Source: Flavobacteriales bacterium (GTDB lineage Bacteria > Bacteroidota > Bacteroidia > Flavobacteriales > BACL11). From it: DNA of 64,000 nucleotides. This document shows positions 25,941 through 35,729 of this stretch, piece after piece. The stretch spans positions 102,281-166,280 of the forward strand of contig PAHP01000006.1 in NCBI GenBank assembly GCA_002705205.1. Direction: 5' to 3'. A program made the position numbers and the translations under genes. Position 1 is the first letter of the stretch; every line of letters begins with the position of its first letter. The notes under the pieces were generated by a model. That model was given only the letters and a program-made list of their open reading frames with translations, made no database searches and was not told the DNA's origin.

Positions 25941-26663
25941 CTAAAAAAGATAAGCAACTGAAAACACAATTCCTTTACTTTTTAAATCAAATATACTCTC
26001 TCTAGGTTCATTTCCATCACTACCAGTATTTGTTTCTTTAGCAACCTTCCCAATGCTCATAAAGCCTCTATTTACTTTTCCGTCAATTATCAAATTTTCA
26101 GAGATATAGTAAGAAAGACCTAAATTTAGTCCAACATCAAAACTTTCCGCTGCAAAAACACCTTCTTTAAGCACCTCATGATTTTGTAGAGCATCATCAT
26201 CTCCAGTGTCTGTCATGATATATTCATCTTCAATTAAGAAAGATAGTGATGGGCCAAAATTTAAAGCTATTTTGTAAGGTGTTTTATAGCTAATTGTAGG
26301 ATTAAGTTCAATATATGCTAATTTTAACTCATTACTTGTATTATGTTCATCCTTTTCAGCCTGATTAGTAGATGTATTCTCATAAATATGTGTAAAGTCA
26401 TAATCAAATAAAACTCCTTTCTGTACATAAACTAACTCTGGATTAATATACCATTTATCATTAAGAGCTATTTCCATATAAAAACCTCCAGCAATACCAA
26501 CAAGTGCTGAGTTATCAATATTCTTTACATCCTCATTAGCAGTTGAAGAGACGTTTGCAATATTTGCTCCTAACTTTATACCATATTTGGTTGGCAATAA
26601 GCTTTGAGCGAACATTCCAAGGCTAATAAAAGTAATAAATATAAGTAAAGTAATTTTCTTCAT
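25941..26663 (-). CDS. Porin-family outer-membrane beta-barrel protein (PorT-like)
   Basis: The protein has a signal peptide (residues 1-19, ending GMFAQ) and the sequence pattern of the small 8-strand outer-membrane beta-barrels common in this phylum: KYGIKLGANIANVS as first strand, GIAGGFYMEIALNDKWYINPELVYVQKG as the following hairpin, LSYYISENLIIDGKVNRGF near the end, and a final FSVAYLF with C-terminal phenylalanine. It sits 3 bp after dnaN on the same strand, so it is probably cotranscribed. A PorT-type role in T9SS assembly is possible but cannot be shown from sequence alone. Confidence 0.8.
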   Translation of the reverse strand: MKKITLLIFITFISLGMFAQSLLPTKYGIKLGANIANVSSTANEDVKNIDNSALVGIAGGFYMEIALNDKWYINPELVYVQKGVLFDYDFTHIYENTSTNQAEKDEHNTSNELKLAYIELNPTISYKTPYKIALNFGPSLSFLIEDEYIMTDTGDDDALQNHEVLKEGVFAAESFDVGLNLGLSYYISENLIIDGKVNRGFMSIGKVAKETNTGSDGNEPRESIFDLKSKGIVFSVAYLF

Positions 26664-26666
26664 AAT

Positions 26667-27785
26667 TTAATTATTTAGCATAACTGGCATTACCAGCATT
26701 AATGTATTTTCTCCTTCTTCAAGACCATCTAAAGGTAGTATAATTCCAGCTCTATTTGGAGCACTCATTTCTAGTGATATTTGATCAGATCCAATATTGT
26801 TTAACATATCAATTACAAATTTAGAGTTAAATCCTATTTCCATATCAGTTCCTTCATACTGACATGATAATCTTTCTTCAGCTTTATTTGCGAAATCTAG
26901 ATCTTCAGAAGTAATTTGTAATTCACTTCCTGCAATCTTCAATCTTATCTGATGAGTAGTCTTATTTGCATAAATTGAAACCCTTTTAATTGAACTTAAA
27001 AGTGCTGAAGTTTCAATAGTTAATTTATTAGGATTCTCTTTTGGAATAACAGCATCATAATTAGGATATTTTCCATCAATTAATCTGCATATAATAGTAA
27101 TATTATTAAATGAGAACAAAGTATTTGTATCATTAAATTCTAAAGTAATATTAGAATTATCAATAATATTATTTTTAAGTATTGTTAAGGGCTTTTTTGG
27201 TATAATAAAAGAAGCAGTTTTATCCGATTTAACATCAGTTCTACTATGTTTGACTAATTTATGAGCATCAGTACCAACAAATGTTGCTTGCTCAGCAGAG
27301 AGCTCACAAAATACACCCGACATTACTGGTCTTAATTCATCGTTACCACTTGCAAATAAAGTTTTATTTATAGCGTTTAAGAGAATTTCACCTGCTAAAG
27401 ATGTAGATGAAGAATCTGATAATTCTGGAGTTCTTGGGAATTCATCAGCATTTTGCCCAACCAACTTATAATTGCCTATTTCTGAGCTCATTTCAATACC
27501 AAATGTATCTAAATCTACAACAAAAGTTAATGGCTGGTTTGAGCAAGCTTTAAGAGTGTCAATTAAGATTCTAGCAGGAATAGTAATCCTGCCGTCAGTA
27601 TCTGCCTCAACTGAAATCACAGACATCATAGTAGTCTCTAAATCAGAAGCGATTATAGTCATTTTATTGCTCACAATTTCAAATAAGAAATTATCTAAAA
27701 TAGGCAATGTATTATTTGAACTTATTACGCCATTTAACTTTTGAAGCTCTTTCAAAAGAGTATTACTGTTAGCTATGAATTTCAT
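26667..27785 (-). CDS. dnaN: DNA polymerase III beta subunit (sliding clamp)
   Basis: The ring-shaped clamp that holds DNA polymerase III on DNA. The protein of 372 residues has the three-fold repeated clamp fold; SNTLLKELQKLNGVISSNN at the start, LPILDNFLFEI, and a C-terminal LMLVMPVMLNN that corresponds to the conserved M-P-M/V end are typical. A TATATTTG box at 27821-27828 gives it its own promoter although it follows the gldF-gldG operon on the same strand. In this region it is not linked to dnaA. Confidence 0.96.
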   Translation of the reverse strand: MKFIANSNTLLKELQKLNGVISSNNTLPILDNFLFEIVSNKMTIIASDLETTMMSVISVEADTDGRITIPARILIDTLKACSNQPLTFVVDLDTFGIEMSSEIGNYKLVGQNADEFPRTPELSDSSSTSLAGEILLNAINKTLFASGNDELRPVMSGVFCELSAEQATFVGTDAHKLVKHSRTDVKSDKTASFIIPKKPLTILKNNIIDNSNITLEFNDTNTLFSFNNITIICRLIDGKYPNYDAVIPKENPNKLTIETSALLSSIKRVSIYANKTTHQIRLKIAGSELQITSEDLDFANKAEERLSCQYEGTDMEIGFNSKFVIDMLNNIGSDQISLEMSAPNRAGIILPLDGLEEGENTLMLVMPVMLNN

Positions 27786-27820
27786 TCAATATTATTTTCT
27801 TTTATTCCTAAATTGAGTGT

Positions 27821-27828
27821 CAAATATA
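27821..27828 (-). promoter_or_regulatory. -7 promoter box TATATTTG of dnaN
   Basis: The minus strand reads TATATTTG, fitting TAnnTTTG, 35 nt before the dnaN start. Confidence 0.5.
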
Positions 27829-27854
27829 GATTATCTGAATTGAATATATCATAT

Positions 27855-28799
27855 TTACTGCTTTAATTCAGTAATATTAATTAACACTTTGTTAAAAACA
27901 TAATCTTGAATTAACATTAACTCTCCACTATTTAATGTGGCATACTTTCTCTCAACTGTAAAATCATCTTCCTTACTCTTTGTATCTATTTTAGACATCT
28001 TATATGTTCTTAAAGTATCTGAGTTAACAATTAATTCCTCTAAAGGAGTGGTGAAATCTATTTTATTTTTGTCTTTTTTATAAGCCTCACAATTTAAGTT
28101 TTCAAAGCTATTAAGCAGCTTTAATACATTATTTTTTTTAAAACCCACTAATTCGTAATTATAATCTCTAAGAGTTATTGGCTTTTTTGATAGCGAATAA
28201 GATTTTTTATTATTTAAGAAATCAGTAAATCTTATGTAATTAATATCATCAAATTCTAGATTAAATACATTGTTTGAGCGCCAGCTATTTACGTCAAGTA
28301 TATTTCCTTGAATTCCATATCTAGGAGATAAAAAACCATTGAAAGAAGGAATATGAACTACATACGGTTCCTTTGTATCTCTTAATATCATATATGTTCC
28401 TAAATGATCAGCAGTATTTGAGCCAATTACATAAGCTTTAATCATTTTATCACCAGAGAATATCTCAACAGAAACACCACTTGTTGCCATGTATTTTATA
28501 ACATTATTAAAAGAAGTCTTTGAAATAGGTTTCTTTATTCTGATGCTACTAATTGTAGAAAGAAGTATAGAAATTGCATCATTTCGCACTTCAAACTGAC
28601 TATTAACCCTCCAGTTTTCTTCTGTATCCTTATCTAATGTAATTGTATTTCCTGCTCTATCTGCTAAGAATACCTTTGTTATAGATGAGATATCTTGCAC
28701 TTCAAAATTAACTGCAGACCTTTTATTGCTTTCCGTGCATCCATTACTAATCACAATTAGAAGAGTGATTACAATATAAAACAAAATATTCTTAGACAT
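27855..28799 (-). CDS. DUF4340-like lipoprotein downstream of gldG
   Basis: The N-terminus is a hydrophobic signal ending in SNGC, with the likely lipid cysteine at residue 21. The mature part matches the DUF4340 pattern: ISSITKVFLADRAGNTITLDK, then ENWRVN, then a strand-rich region with TYMILRDTKEPYVVHIPSF near residue 150 and NIIDVNSWRSN-like text near 180. It overlaps gldG by 8 nt. DUF4340 proteins often sit next to GldG-type ABC components, so a joint role at the cell envelope is likely. The exact role is unknown. Confidence 0.75.
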   Translation of the reverse strand: MSKNILFYIVITLLIVISNGCTESNKRSAVNFEVQDISSITKVFLADRAGNTITLDKDTEENWRVNSQFEVRNDAISILLSTISSIRIKKPISKTSFNNVIKYMATSGVSVEIFSGDKMIKAYVIGSNTADHLGTYMILRDTKEPYVVHIPSFNGFLSPRYGIQGNILDVNSWRSNNVFNLEFDDINYIRFTDFLNNKKSYSLSKKPITLRDYNYELVGFKKNNVLKLLNSFENLNCEAYKKDKNKIDFTTPLEELIVNSDTLRTYKMSKIDTKSKEDDFTVERKYATLNSGELMLIQDYVFNKVLINITELKQ

Positions 28800-30510
28800 A
28801 TCTCTTATTTTTAAATTTAATAAATATTACAGTGCAAAACAATAACAATAGTAAAGGAAGAATAATATTAACAAGCATAATTAATGATCTATTATTTTTA
28901 ATCTTTTCTTTATCTAATAATCGTAACTTTATTTCTTTTGATTTCAATTTTGTTATTCCAATATCATCACATAGATAATGCACTGCATTCATTATAAACT
29001 TTTTATTACCAGCATATGTGTAGCTATTAAATCGATCATAACCAAGAGGTAGAATATTACCAGAGGCCGAGACACTATTCTTAGCAATATCACCATCAGA
29101 AACAATTATCATTTGCGTTTCTAGACTTTTCTCCTTAAATTTTAAAGATTGTTTCTTTGGCAGTATTCTATTCTTAAAAACAGACTCAAACTCTCCTTTT
29201 AATAATACTGCAACTGGCAAAGAAGATTTGTTGTATGATTCAATAGGAGGAGGGTCTTGGAGAATTCCAAGACTAACTTTAGCTGGGGCTGGATTAATTC
29301 TGCTTTGCTTTGAACTAGTTAATAGAATTGTTTTCTTTATTTTATTCTTAATAGTATCTATAGAACTCACAAAATCACATTTCAAAGCATCTAAACCTTT
29401 TGATATTGAATGATTATTATCAGACAATAATAAAGGAAAATAAGGCCAATAAAAATATGATTGTTGAGGAATATTATTACTGTAACCTGTTACAATTGGA
29501 ATCTTAGTGGATCTTAAATCTTCAATTAGGTTAGCATTTATTCTTACTCCATATTTAAATAATTGATCATCAAGATTTATATCGTTTTTTAATGCAATAA
29601 AACTATTCTGAGTTTGCAAACTATCCATACTTCCTTTTACTGCATCAATAAGCCAAAGAATTTTTCCTCCATGCATGATATATTGATCTATAAGAAACTT
29701 TTCTAGATTATTAAAAGGGGATGTTGGTTTAGCAATTATTATTACTTTATAAGACAACATCTTTTCAATTTGCCTAGAGATATCAGCATCCATTGTACTG
29801 CTGTCAATCTCAAACTCTTTAATATTAAAATGATCTACTTGATAATAATAACTTAGACTATTGTTGTCTTGCAAAACAGACTGACTTAAGTCATATACCT
29901 GATCTTTGTTTAACTCTCCATTGCCTTCTAAGAAAGCGATTTTAGGAGTGTGAGTTTTAAGCATTTGATATATAGCAGTAATAAACTCAAACTCTAAGCT
30001 CTCAACTGATTCATTAATATTTTCTGCTGGTTTTTTTGTTATTGAGTTTTTTAGAAAGTTTACAGCTCTTTGTTTATCTTTATAATAAACTAAGGCGCTA
30101 GGAAATATAATCTGATTTGAGTTTGAAGAAGAAGTTCTTATCTCAATGTCAGTAGGAGAGAGGCCGTCTTTAACCAACTGTTTAAAAAGATTCATTTTTT
30201 CTTTCTCATCTACTAAATTGTTTGGGTCAATAAATTCAAAATTAAGATTAGATCCAGCAATCGATTTAAACGATGATAAAAGATTTTTAACCTCAGATTG
30301 TAAATGCTTAAACTCTGAAGGGAAATCTCCATCTAAATAAACTTTTACAAATATTATGTCATCTAAGCTAGATAATATCTGTTCTGTTTCATTTGAAATA
30401 GAATGTTTTTTATCTAAAGTCAAATCAAAGCTATACTCTATAAATGAAAAGATTAAATTAACTACTATAACTAAGCCAAAAAACAATAAGATTCTTAATT
30501 TATTTTGCAT
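28792..30510 (-). CDS. gldG: Gliding-associated ABC transporter auxiliary component GldG
   Basis: The protein has an N-terminal membrane segment (about 9-25), a large extracytoplasmic part of about 500 residues and a final membrane segment (about 545-563) before a short basic tail. The extracytoplasmic part fits the ABC-type uncharacterised transport family: FVKVYLDGDFPSEFKHL near 53, a YDLSQSVLQDN segment, and FLIDQYIMHGGKILWLIDAV near 268. In Flavobacterium, GldG works with GldF and the ATPase GldA. It overlaps gldF by 1 nt. GldA is not in this window. Confidence 0.92.
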   Translation of the reverse strand: MQNKLRILLFFGLVIVVNLIFSFIEYSFDLTLDKKHSISNETEQILSSLDDIIFVKVYLDGDFPSEFKHLQSEVKNLLSSFKSIAGSNLNFEFIDPNNLVDEKEKMNLFKQLVKDGLSPTDIEIRTSSSNSNQIIFPSALVYYKDKQRAVNFLKNSITKKPAENINESVESLEFEFITAIYQMLKTHTPKIAFLEGNGELNKDQVYDLSQSVLQDNNSLSYYYQVDHFNIKEFEIDSSTMDADISRQIEKMLSYKVIIIAKPTSPFNNLEKFLIDQYIMHGGKILWLIDAVKGSMDSLQTQNSFIALKNDINLDDQLFKYGVRINANLIEDLRSTKIPIVTGYSNNIPQQSYFYWPYFPLLLSDNNHSISKGLDALKCDFVSSIDTIKNKIKKTILLTSSKQSRINPAPAKVSLGILQDPPPIESYNKSSLPVAVLLKGEFESVFKNRILPKKQSLKFKEKSLETQMIIVSDGDIAKNSVSASGNILPLGYDRFNSYTYAGNKKFIMNAVHYLCDDIGITKLKSKEIKLRLLDKEKIKNNRSLIMLVNIILPLLLLLFCTVIFIKFKNKRYV

Positions 30511-31241
30511 TATTTCTTTTGACTTAAGATTACTAGTTCTGAGAATTTAATAAACATAAAACTTATAGATAAAAAATAAACAATGTCAGAAAGTCTTATA
30601 AAACCTGTACTCATAATATTATAATGGTAGGAGATTCCTATTTTTTGTAATAGAAAATCAATGGATTCAAGCATTGCAAAATCACTTAATAAATCAAATC
30701 CAAAATAAAACACTGCAGACATAATTATACCAAGAACAAAAGCAATAATTTGATTGCTGGTTAAAGATGAAGAAAAAACACATATACTAGAAAAAACACT
30801 ACTTAAAAACAGAAGTCCTATATACGAACCAATCACCGCCGCTACATCAATATTCCCAATAGTCTCTCCTAAAAAATAAATTACAATAATATATAATACT
30901 GTAGGGGAAAGAGAGAAAAAGATTAATGTTAAGACAGCTAAAAACTTAGCAAAAACAATCTGAAATGCAGTAATAGGCTTTGTAACTAAAATCTCAATAG
31001 TTCCTGAATTATATTCCTCTGAAAAAGAACGCATGCTGACTGCAGGAATAAATAATAAAAATATTAAAGGAGAAATAGTAAAAAAAACATCCATTGATGC
31101 ATAAGCATTATCAAGAATATTAAACATACTTATCTCACTCCATAATAGCAACCCATTAATAAGAAGAAATAAACCAATTATTATTGGACCTATTGTAGTG
31201 CTAAAAAAACTACCTAATTCTTTACTATAAATCTCTTTCAT
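30510..31241 (-). CDS. gldF: Gliding-associated ABC transporter permease GldF
   Basis: A 243-residue ABC-2 type permease with about six membrane helices (roughly 15-36, 52-70, 95-120, 133-160, 165-187 and 217-238). The conserved loop MRSFSEEYNSGTIEILVTKP near residue 65 is characteristic of this subfamily. It should form the membrane pore with GldG. It is translationally coupled to the upstream SAM hydrolase gene (ATGA overlap) and to gldG. Known members are needed for gliding in some Flavobacteriia, although many non-gliding species also keep the pair. Confidence 0.92.
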   Translation of the reverse strand: MKEIYSKELGSFFSTTIGPIIIGLFLLINGLLLWSEISMFNILDNAYASMDVFFTISPLIFLLFIPAVSMRSFSEEYNSGTIEILVTKPITAFQIVFAKFLAVLTLIFFSLSPTVLYIIVIYFLGETIGNIDVAAVIGSYIGLLFLSSVFSSICVFSSSLTSNQIIAFVLGIIMSAVFYFGFDLLSDFAMLESIDFLLQKIGISYHYNIMSTGFIRLSDIVYFLSISFMFIKFSELVILSQKK

Positions 31242-32023
31242 TTAAATTCAACCCTTACTATTTCATGTAATTTTAAGCCAAGAAGCTTACTTGCAAAACC
31301 CTTGTTGATCGCAATTTGCAATAAATTATTTTCACCAAACAAAGCAAGTTTTTCAGGCACAGGAACATCTGTGTACTTTAAAGATATTTTTTTAATCATT
31401 TCATCTTCTCTACCAAATAAGATGGTAAAATCTCTGCCTTTCTGAATCTTCTCAAATTCTAATTTACGAATATTTGTCGTAGCATTCCCATATCCATCAA
31501 CATAAATTACCGAACCTCTAATCATGTTAGCTTGTAAAACAGATTTTAATTCCATTCTTTTAACTTCAAAATCTGCTACCAACGAACCAATAATCTCCAT
31601 TGTCCCTCCTCTTAATAAATGACACGCTGCTGGAACAAAGATGTTTTTAGCCGCAAAAGTCATGCAATTTGTCGTTAGTGAAATATTTAACCTTACTATT
31701 TTCTCTGGTTTTATTTCATTAAATAAAAGTGAGAAAAATCCATTGTCAGCTCCAATAAAATAATGTCCAAAAGCCTTAACAGCTAAATGCTCATTATGAA
31801 TTGAGAGCTCATCATCAACACTTATAATATGAACTGAACCTAAAGGGAAATCTTTAAAACAGTTCCCTAAAATGTATGCAGCTTGCTGAATATTAAATGG
31901 CTCAATATGATTAGTAATGTCAATAACTTTAGCATCCTCAAACTGAGAATAAATACTACCTTTTACTGATGCAAGATAGCTATCATTAGTACCTAAATCA
32001 GTAGTAAGAGTAATTATTGCCAT
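31238..32023 (-). CDS. SAM hydrolase / SAM hydroxide adenosyltransferase family protein
   Basis: Members of this family (formerly DUF62) cleave S-adenosylmethionine with water or hydroxide to adenosine and methionine. The protein has the N-terminal signature LTTDLGTNDSYLASVKGSI (residues 5-23), a HIISVDDE segment near 77, and FIGADNGFFSLLF near 92 that lines the adenosyl site. The length of 261 residues is normal. It is the first gene of an operon with gldF and gldG, a pairing I believe is frequent in the phylum but whose meaning is unclear. A TATTTTTG box lies at 32077-32084. Confidence 0.88.
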   Translation of the reverse strand: MAIITLTTDLGTNDSYLASVKGSIYSQFEDAKVIDITNHIEPFNIQQAAYILGNCFKDFPLGSVHIISVDDELSIHNEHLAVKAFGHYFIGADNGFFSLLFNEIKPEKIVRLNISLTTNCMTFAAKNIFVPAACHLLRGGTMEIIGSLVADFEVKRMELKSVLQANMIRGSVIYVDGYGNATTNIRKLEFEKIQKGRDFTILFGREDEMIKKISLKYTDVPVPEKLALFGENNLLQIAINKGFASKLLGLKLHEIVRVEFK

Positions 32024-32076
32024 TTATTATTAAATACTATTGATGAAATAGTTAAAATATTGTTATTTTGTAAATT

Positions 32077-32084
32077 CAAAAATA
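32077..32084 (-). promoter_or_regulatory. -7 promoter box TATTTTTG of the SAM hydrolase-gldFG operon
   Basis: The minus strand reads TATTTTTG, fitting TAnnTTTG, 53 nt before the start at 32023, in the short divergent region shared with phoH. Confidence 0.4.
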
Positions 32085-32104
32085 AAACAAATCTATGAAC
32101 AGTA

Positions 32105-33040
32105 TTGCTAATGAGTGAAAAAAAAATAACACTTAGTAACATTGAGTTGGTAAAACTTTTTGGCACAAATAATAACAAGCTTGATAAGATAAAAAGGTTA
32201 TTTCCACAGCTCAAGATTATATCTAGAGGGGAAAACTTAAAGCTCATAGGAAGTACAGCTCAAATAAAGTATTTTGAACAGAAACTAACTGCATTTATCA
32301 AACATATTAATCAATATAATTCACTTACAATTAGTCAAATTGAACGCTTAGTTGAGGGTAATGAGAGTGAGATTCTAGAATCAAAAAATGATGTTATTTT
32401 ACACGGACAACAAGGAAAAATAATAAAAGCAAGAACTGTAAACCAAAGAAAAATGGTTAGTGAGATTGCTAAAAATGACATGATATTTGCAATTGGCCCT
32501 GCTGGTACTGGAAAAACCTATACAGCAGTTGCTCTTGCAGTTAGTTCATTAAAAAATAGAGAAGTAAGAAGAATAGTTTTAACAAGACCTGCTGTTGAGG
32601 CTGGTGAAAATCTTGGCTTCCTTCCTGGAGACCTAAAAGAAAAGCTAGATCCATACATGCAGCCTATTTATGATGCTTTATTTGACATGATCCCTATTGA
32701 CAAGCTTACTGATTATGTAGAAAATGGAACAATTCAAATTGCACCACTTGCATTTATGAGAGGGAGAACTTTAGACAAAGCATTTGTCATATTAGATGAA
32801 GGGCAAAACACTACTGAGCAACAGATGAAAATGTTTTTAACAAGAATGGGGAAGTCAGCAAAATTTATTATTACAGGTGATGAAACACAAATTGATTTGC
32901 CTAAAAATCAAAAATCAGGTTTAATACATGCAAAAAACACGCTAAAAAATATTAAGGAAATCAGTTTTATTACTCTTGACGGCAAAGATGTAATAAGACA
33001 TAAACTAGTAAAACAAATTATTAACGCATATAAAAAATAA
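32105..33040 (+). CDS. PhoH-like ATPase
   Basis: A cytoplasmic NTPase of the PhoH family with Walker [11 protein letters not shown] at residues 131-140 and Walker B in [11 protein letters not shown] near 232. [26 protein letters not shown] near 166 is the family signature, and the first 80 residues form a small KH-like RNA-binding domain. A second ATG six nt downstream is an equally good start. Roles in RNA metabolism are suggested for the family. It is divergent from the SAM hydrolase gene, and purC follows 4 bp later. Confidence 0.93.
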   Translation: MLMSEKKITLSNIELVKLFGTNNNKLDKIKRLFPQLKIISRGENLKLIGSTAQIKYFEQKLTAFIKHINQYNSLTISQIERLVEGNESEILESKNDVILHGQQGKIIKARTVNQRKMVSEIAKNDMIFAIGPAGTGKTYTAVALAVSSLKNREVRRIVLTRPAVEAGENLGFLPGDLKEKLDPYMQPIYDALFDMIPIDKLTDYVENGTIQIAPLAFMRGRTLDKAFVILDEGQNTTEQQMKMFLTRMGKSAKFIITGDETQIDLPKNQKSGLIHAKNTLKNIKEISFITLDGKDVIRHKLVKQIINAYKK

Positions 33041-33044
33041 AAAA

Positions 33045-33992
33045 ATGACTAATACAATTAAAGGAACTAATTTTAATCTTCCAGGACAAACAAAATTTTA
33101 TAAAGGAAAGGTTAGAGATGTCTACACTATAAATGATGAAACATTAGTAATGGTTGCATCAGATAGAATATCTGCATTCGACTACGTATTACCAGAAGGG
33201 ATACCTTATAAAGGACAGGTACTATCTCAAATTGCTGCTAAATTTTTAGACGCAACCTCTGACATTGTTCCAAACTGGATGGAATCAACACCAGATCCGT
33301 CAGTAACAATTGGCAAAAAGTGTGATCCATTTATGGTAGAAATGGTTATTAGAGGATATCTTACTGGACATGCTTGGAGGGAGTATAGGTCTGGAAAAAG
33401 AATAATATGTGGAGTTCCTATGCCTGAAGGAATGGTTGAGAATCAAAAGTTTGAGAATCCATTAATTACACCAACAACCAAAGCAGAAGTAGGACATGAT
33501 GAAGATATTAGTCGTGAAGAGATTCTATCACAAGGAATTGTTTCTGAGAGAGATTACATTCAATTAGAAGAATATACTAGAGCACTATTTCAAAGAGGAA
33601 CAAATATTGCTGCTGAAAAAGGATTAATTCTTGTTGACACTAAATATGAATTTGGGAAAGATAAGAATGGTGTAATTACACTGATTGATGAGATACATAC
33701 TCCTGACTCTTCTAGATATTTTTATGCTGAGGGATATGAAGAAAAAATTACTAATGGAGATTCTCCAAAACAATTATCTAAAGAATTTGTTCGCCAATGG
33801 TTAATAGAAAATGGCTTTCAGGGCAAAGATGGAGAAACTATTCCTGAGATGAATGAGGAGTATTGTAATTCTGTTTCAGAAAGATATATAGAGTTATTTG
33901 AATATATAACAGGTGATAAATTTGTAAAAGAAGATGTTAGTGATGTTATAAATAGGGTGGAAAGAAATATTTTGAATTATTTAGGTGCTTAG
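33045..33992 (+). CDS. purC: Phosphoribosylaminoimidazole-succinocarboxamide synthase
   Basis: SAICAR synthase joins aspartate to CAIR with ATP in purine synthesis. The N-terminus has the ATP-binding strand [12 protein letters not shown], then [19 protein letters not shown] near 44; the substrate loops [15 protein letters not shown] near 103 and [11 protein letters not shown] near 198 are intact. The length of 315 residues is the larger form seen in Bacteroidetes. It overlaps the following glycosyltransferase gene by 8 nt. Confidence 0.96.
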   Translation: MTNTIKGTNFNLPGQTKFYKGKVRDVYTINDETLVMVASDRISAFDYVLPEGIPYKGQVLSQIAAKFLDATSDIVPNWMESTPDPSVTIGKKCDPFMVEMVIRGYLTGHAWREYRSGKRIICGVPMPEGMVENQKFENPLITPTTKAEVGHDEDISREEILSQGIVSERDYIQLEEYTRALFQRGTNIAAEKGLILVDTKYEFGKDKNGVITLIDEIHTPDSSRYFYAEGYEEKITNGDSPKQLSKEFVRQWLIENGFQGKDGETIPEMNEEYCNSVSERYIELFEYITGDKFVKEDVSDVINRVERNILNYLGA

Positions 33993-35130
33993 TATTTTAC
34001 TAAAAACCTACATTATTCCTACTCTTTCTATTGAAGAAAGTAGTCTTATTCTTGCTGTAATCAGTTTAATAATATTATTAATTTATTCCCTTTATTTCTT
34101 TACTAAGCTTTTTTTATTAAATAATAAAGAAGAATCATTTAATAAACCTATTTCTATTGTTATTTGCGCAAAAAATGAACTAGAGAATTTAAGAAAGAAT
34201 TTGCCAAATATACTAAGTCAGAATTATTTTAACTTTGAGGTGATTGTAGTAAACGACCAATCAATTGATGGAAGTAAAATATATCTTGATGAAATTGCAA
34301 AGAAACACCTGAATTTAGTAGTCGTAGAAATTGATGATTTTGTAACTCATAATCCTGGAAAAAAATTTGCTCTTACATTAGGCATTAAAACTGCAAAACA
34401 CGAATATTTACTTTTAACTGATGCTGATTGTATTCCTAATTCTAAAAATTGGATTAAGAAAATGTGTAGTAGTTTTATTAAATCTGATATTGTCCTTGGA
34501 TACGGCTCTTACAATAAGAAAAAAGGGCTGCTTAATAAATTAATCCGATTTGACACATACAATGTTGCTCAACAATACTTATCATACGCATTAAGATCTC
34601 AAACCTACATGGGGGTTGGCAGAAATCTTGCTTACAAAAAATCATTATTTTTTAACAATAAGGGATTTGCTAATCATATTCATATTCCTTCAGGAGATGA
34701 TGATTTATTTATCCAAGAAGTTGCAAACAGCACTAATGTAAGTGTTGAAATATCAGAGGAATCACATACTATATCAGAGGTAATTGAAAATTGGAATGAC
34801 TGGATTTATCAAAAAAGAAGGCATATATCAACAGCTCCTCATTATAAATTTAAGTTCAAAGTTCTTTTAGCTCTTTATCCTTATGCTCAATTATTCTTTT
34901 GGTTAAGTATTATTATGATGCTTATTTTTAAGACTAAACCTGTCTACACATTAACACTTCTATTTGTTAAGCTAATAACTTCTTATATAATAAACTACAA
35001 AACCATGAAGAAACTAAGGATTTTTGATTTGTACTGGATTCATCCAATATACGAGATAACTCACATAGTATTACAAGGATTTTTCGTATTATTGAACCTG
35101 TTTAAAAAACCTTATAAATGGAGTAAATGA
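33985..35130 (+). CDS. Membrane-bound family 2 glycosyltransferase
   Basis: The gene starts with GTG at 33985 inside the end of purC, the only start that keeps the N-terminal membrane segment (about residues 18-42). The GT-A domain follows: [19 protein letters not shown] near 55, [10 protein letters not shown] near 89, the DADC metal motif near 148, and a [22 protein letters not shown] acceptor-site stretch near 259. At least two more membrane helices lie in the last 90 residues. It probably adds a sugar to a lipid carrier or envelope glycan; the sugar is unknown. It overlaps the sigma factor gene by 4 nt. Confidence 0.85.
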   Translation: MLSILLKTYIIPTLSIEESSLILAVISLIILLIYSLYFFTKLFLLNNKEESFNKPISIVICAKNELENLRKNLPNILSQNYFNFEVIVVNDQSIDGSKIYLDEIAKKHLNLVVVEIDDFVTHNPGKKFALTLGIKTAKHEYLLLTDADCIPNSKNWIKKMCSSFIKSDIVLGYGSYNKKKGLLNKLIRFDTYNVAQQYLSYALRSQTYMGVGRNLAYKKSLFFNNKGFANHIHIPSGDDDLFIQEVANSTNVSVEISEESHTISEVIENWNDWIYQKRRHISTAPHYKFKFKVLLALYPYAQLFFWLSIIMMLIFKTKPVYTLTLLFVKLITSYIINYKTMKKLRIFDLYWIHPIYEITHIVLQGFFVLLNLFKKPYKWSK

Positions 35131-35729
35131 CAAGTAATTTAACTAAAAAAGGAAAAAGAGATTTAAAATTAATTACCAGAGCTTTAGAGAACGGGGATCC
35201 TATTGCATATAATGAGCTGATGAAACTCTACAGAGATCCTTTATATTTTATGCTTTATGAAAAAGTAAATGACCAAGAATTAGCAAAAGATCTAACTATT
35301 GAATCAATCGGAAAAGCATTTAAGAAGCTGCATCTTTATACTCCAAGTTATGCTTTCAGCACATGGCTTTTTACGTTAGCTAGAAATCATTGTATTGATT
35401 ATTTACGTAAACATAAATTACCTACTATATCTATTGATAAATTGATGTTGGATGAAGATGGAAAAAGAACAAATTTTGACTTAATGTCAGATTTGCTAAA
35501 TCCTGAGCAGGAAATGGAGAAAAAACAAAGAATAGCAATATTAAGATATATTGTAGATCAATTAAAACCAAAATATAGAGATTTAGTAAAACTTAGGTAC
35601 TTTAAAGAATTAAGTTATGATGAAATTGCTGAGGTTTTAGACTTACCAATAGGAACAGTAAAAGCTCAATTACATAGAAGCCGAGAACAATTGTTTAATA
35701 TTATGTCTGGCATTAAAGATTCTTACTAA
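35127..35729 (+). CDS. Sigma-70 family RNA polymerase sigma factor (ECF-like)
   Basis: Region 2 spans about residues 30-95, with AYNELMKLYRDPLYFML and FSTWLFTLARNHCIDYLRKHK, the core- and -10-binding helices. Region 4 lies at about 140-195: YRDLVKLRYFKELSYDEIAEVLDLPIGTVKAQLHRSREQL, split here as a helix-turn-helix of normal form. There is no region 1 or 3, so it is an ECF-type factor. No anti-sigma gene is adjacent. It sits between a glycosyltransferase and rsmG, with ATGA coupling to the former. Confidence 0.9.
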   Translation: MTSNLTKKGKRDLKLITRALENGDPIAYNELMKLYRDPLYFMLYEKVNDQELAKDLTIESIGKAFKKLHLYTPSYAFSTWLFTLARNHCIDYLRKHKLPTISIDKLMLDEDGKRTNFDLMSDLLNPEQEMEKKQRIAILRYIVDQLKPKYRDLVKLRYFKELSYDEIAEVLDLPIGTVKAQLHRSREQLFNIMSGIKDSY

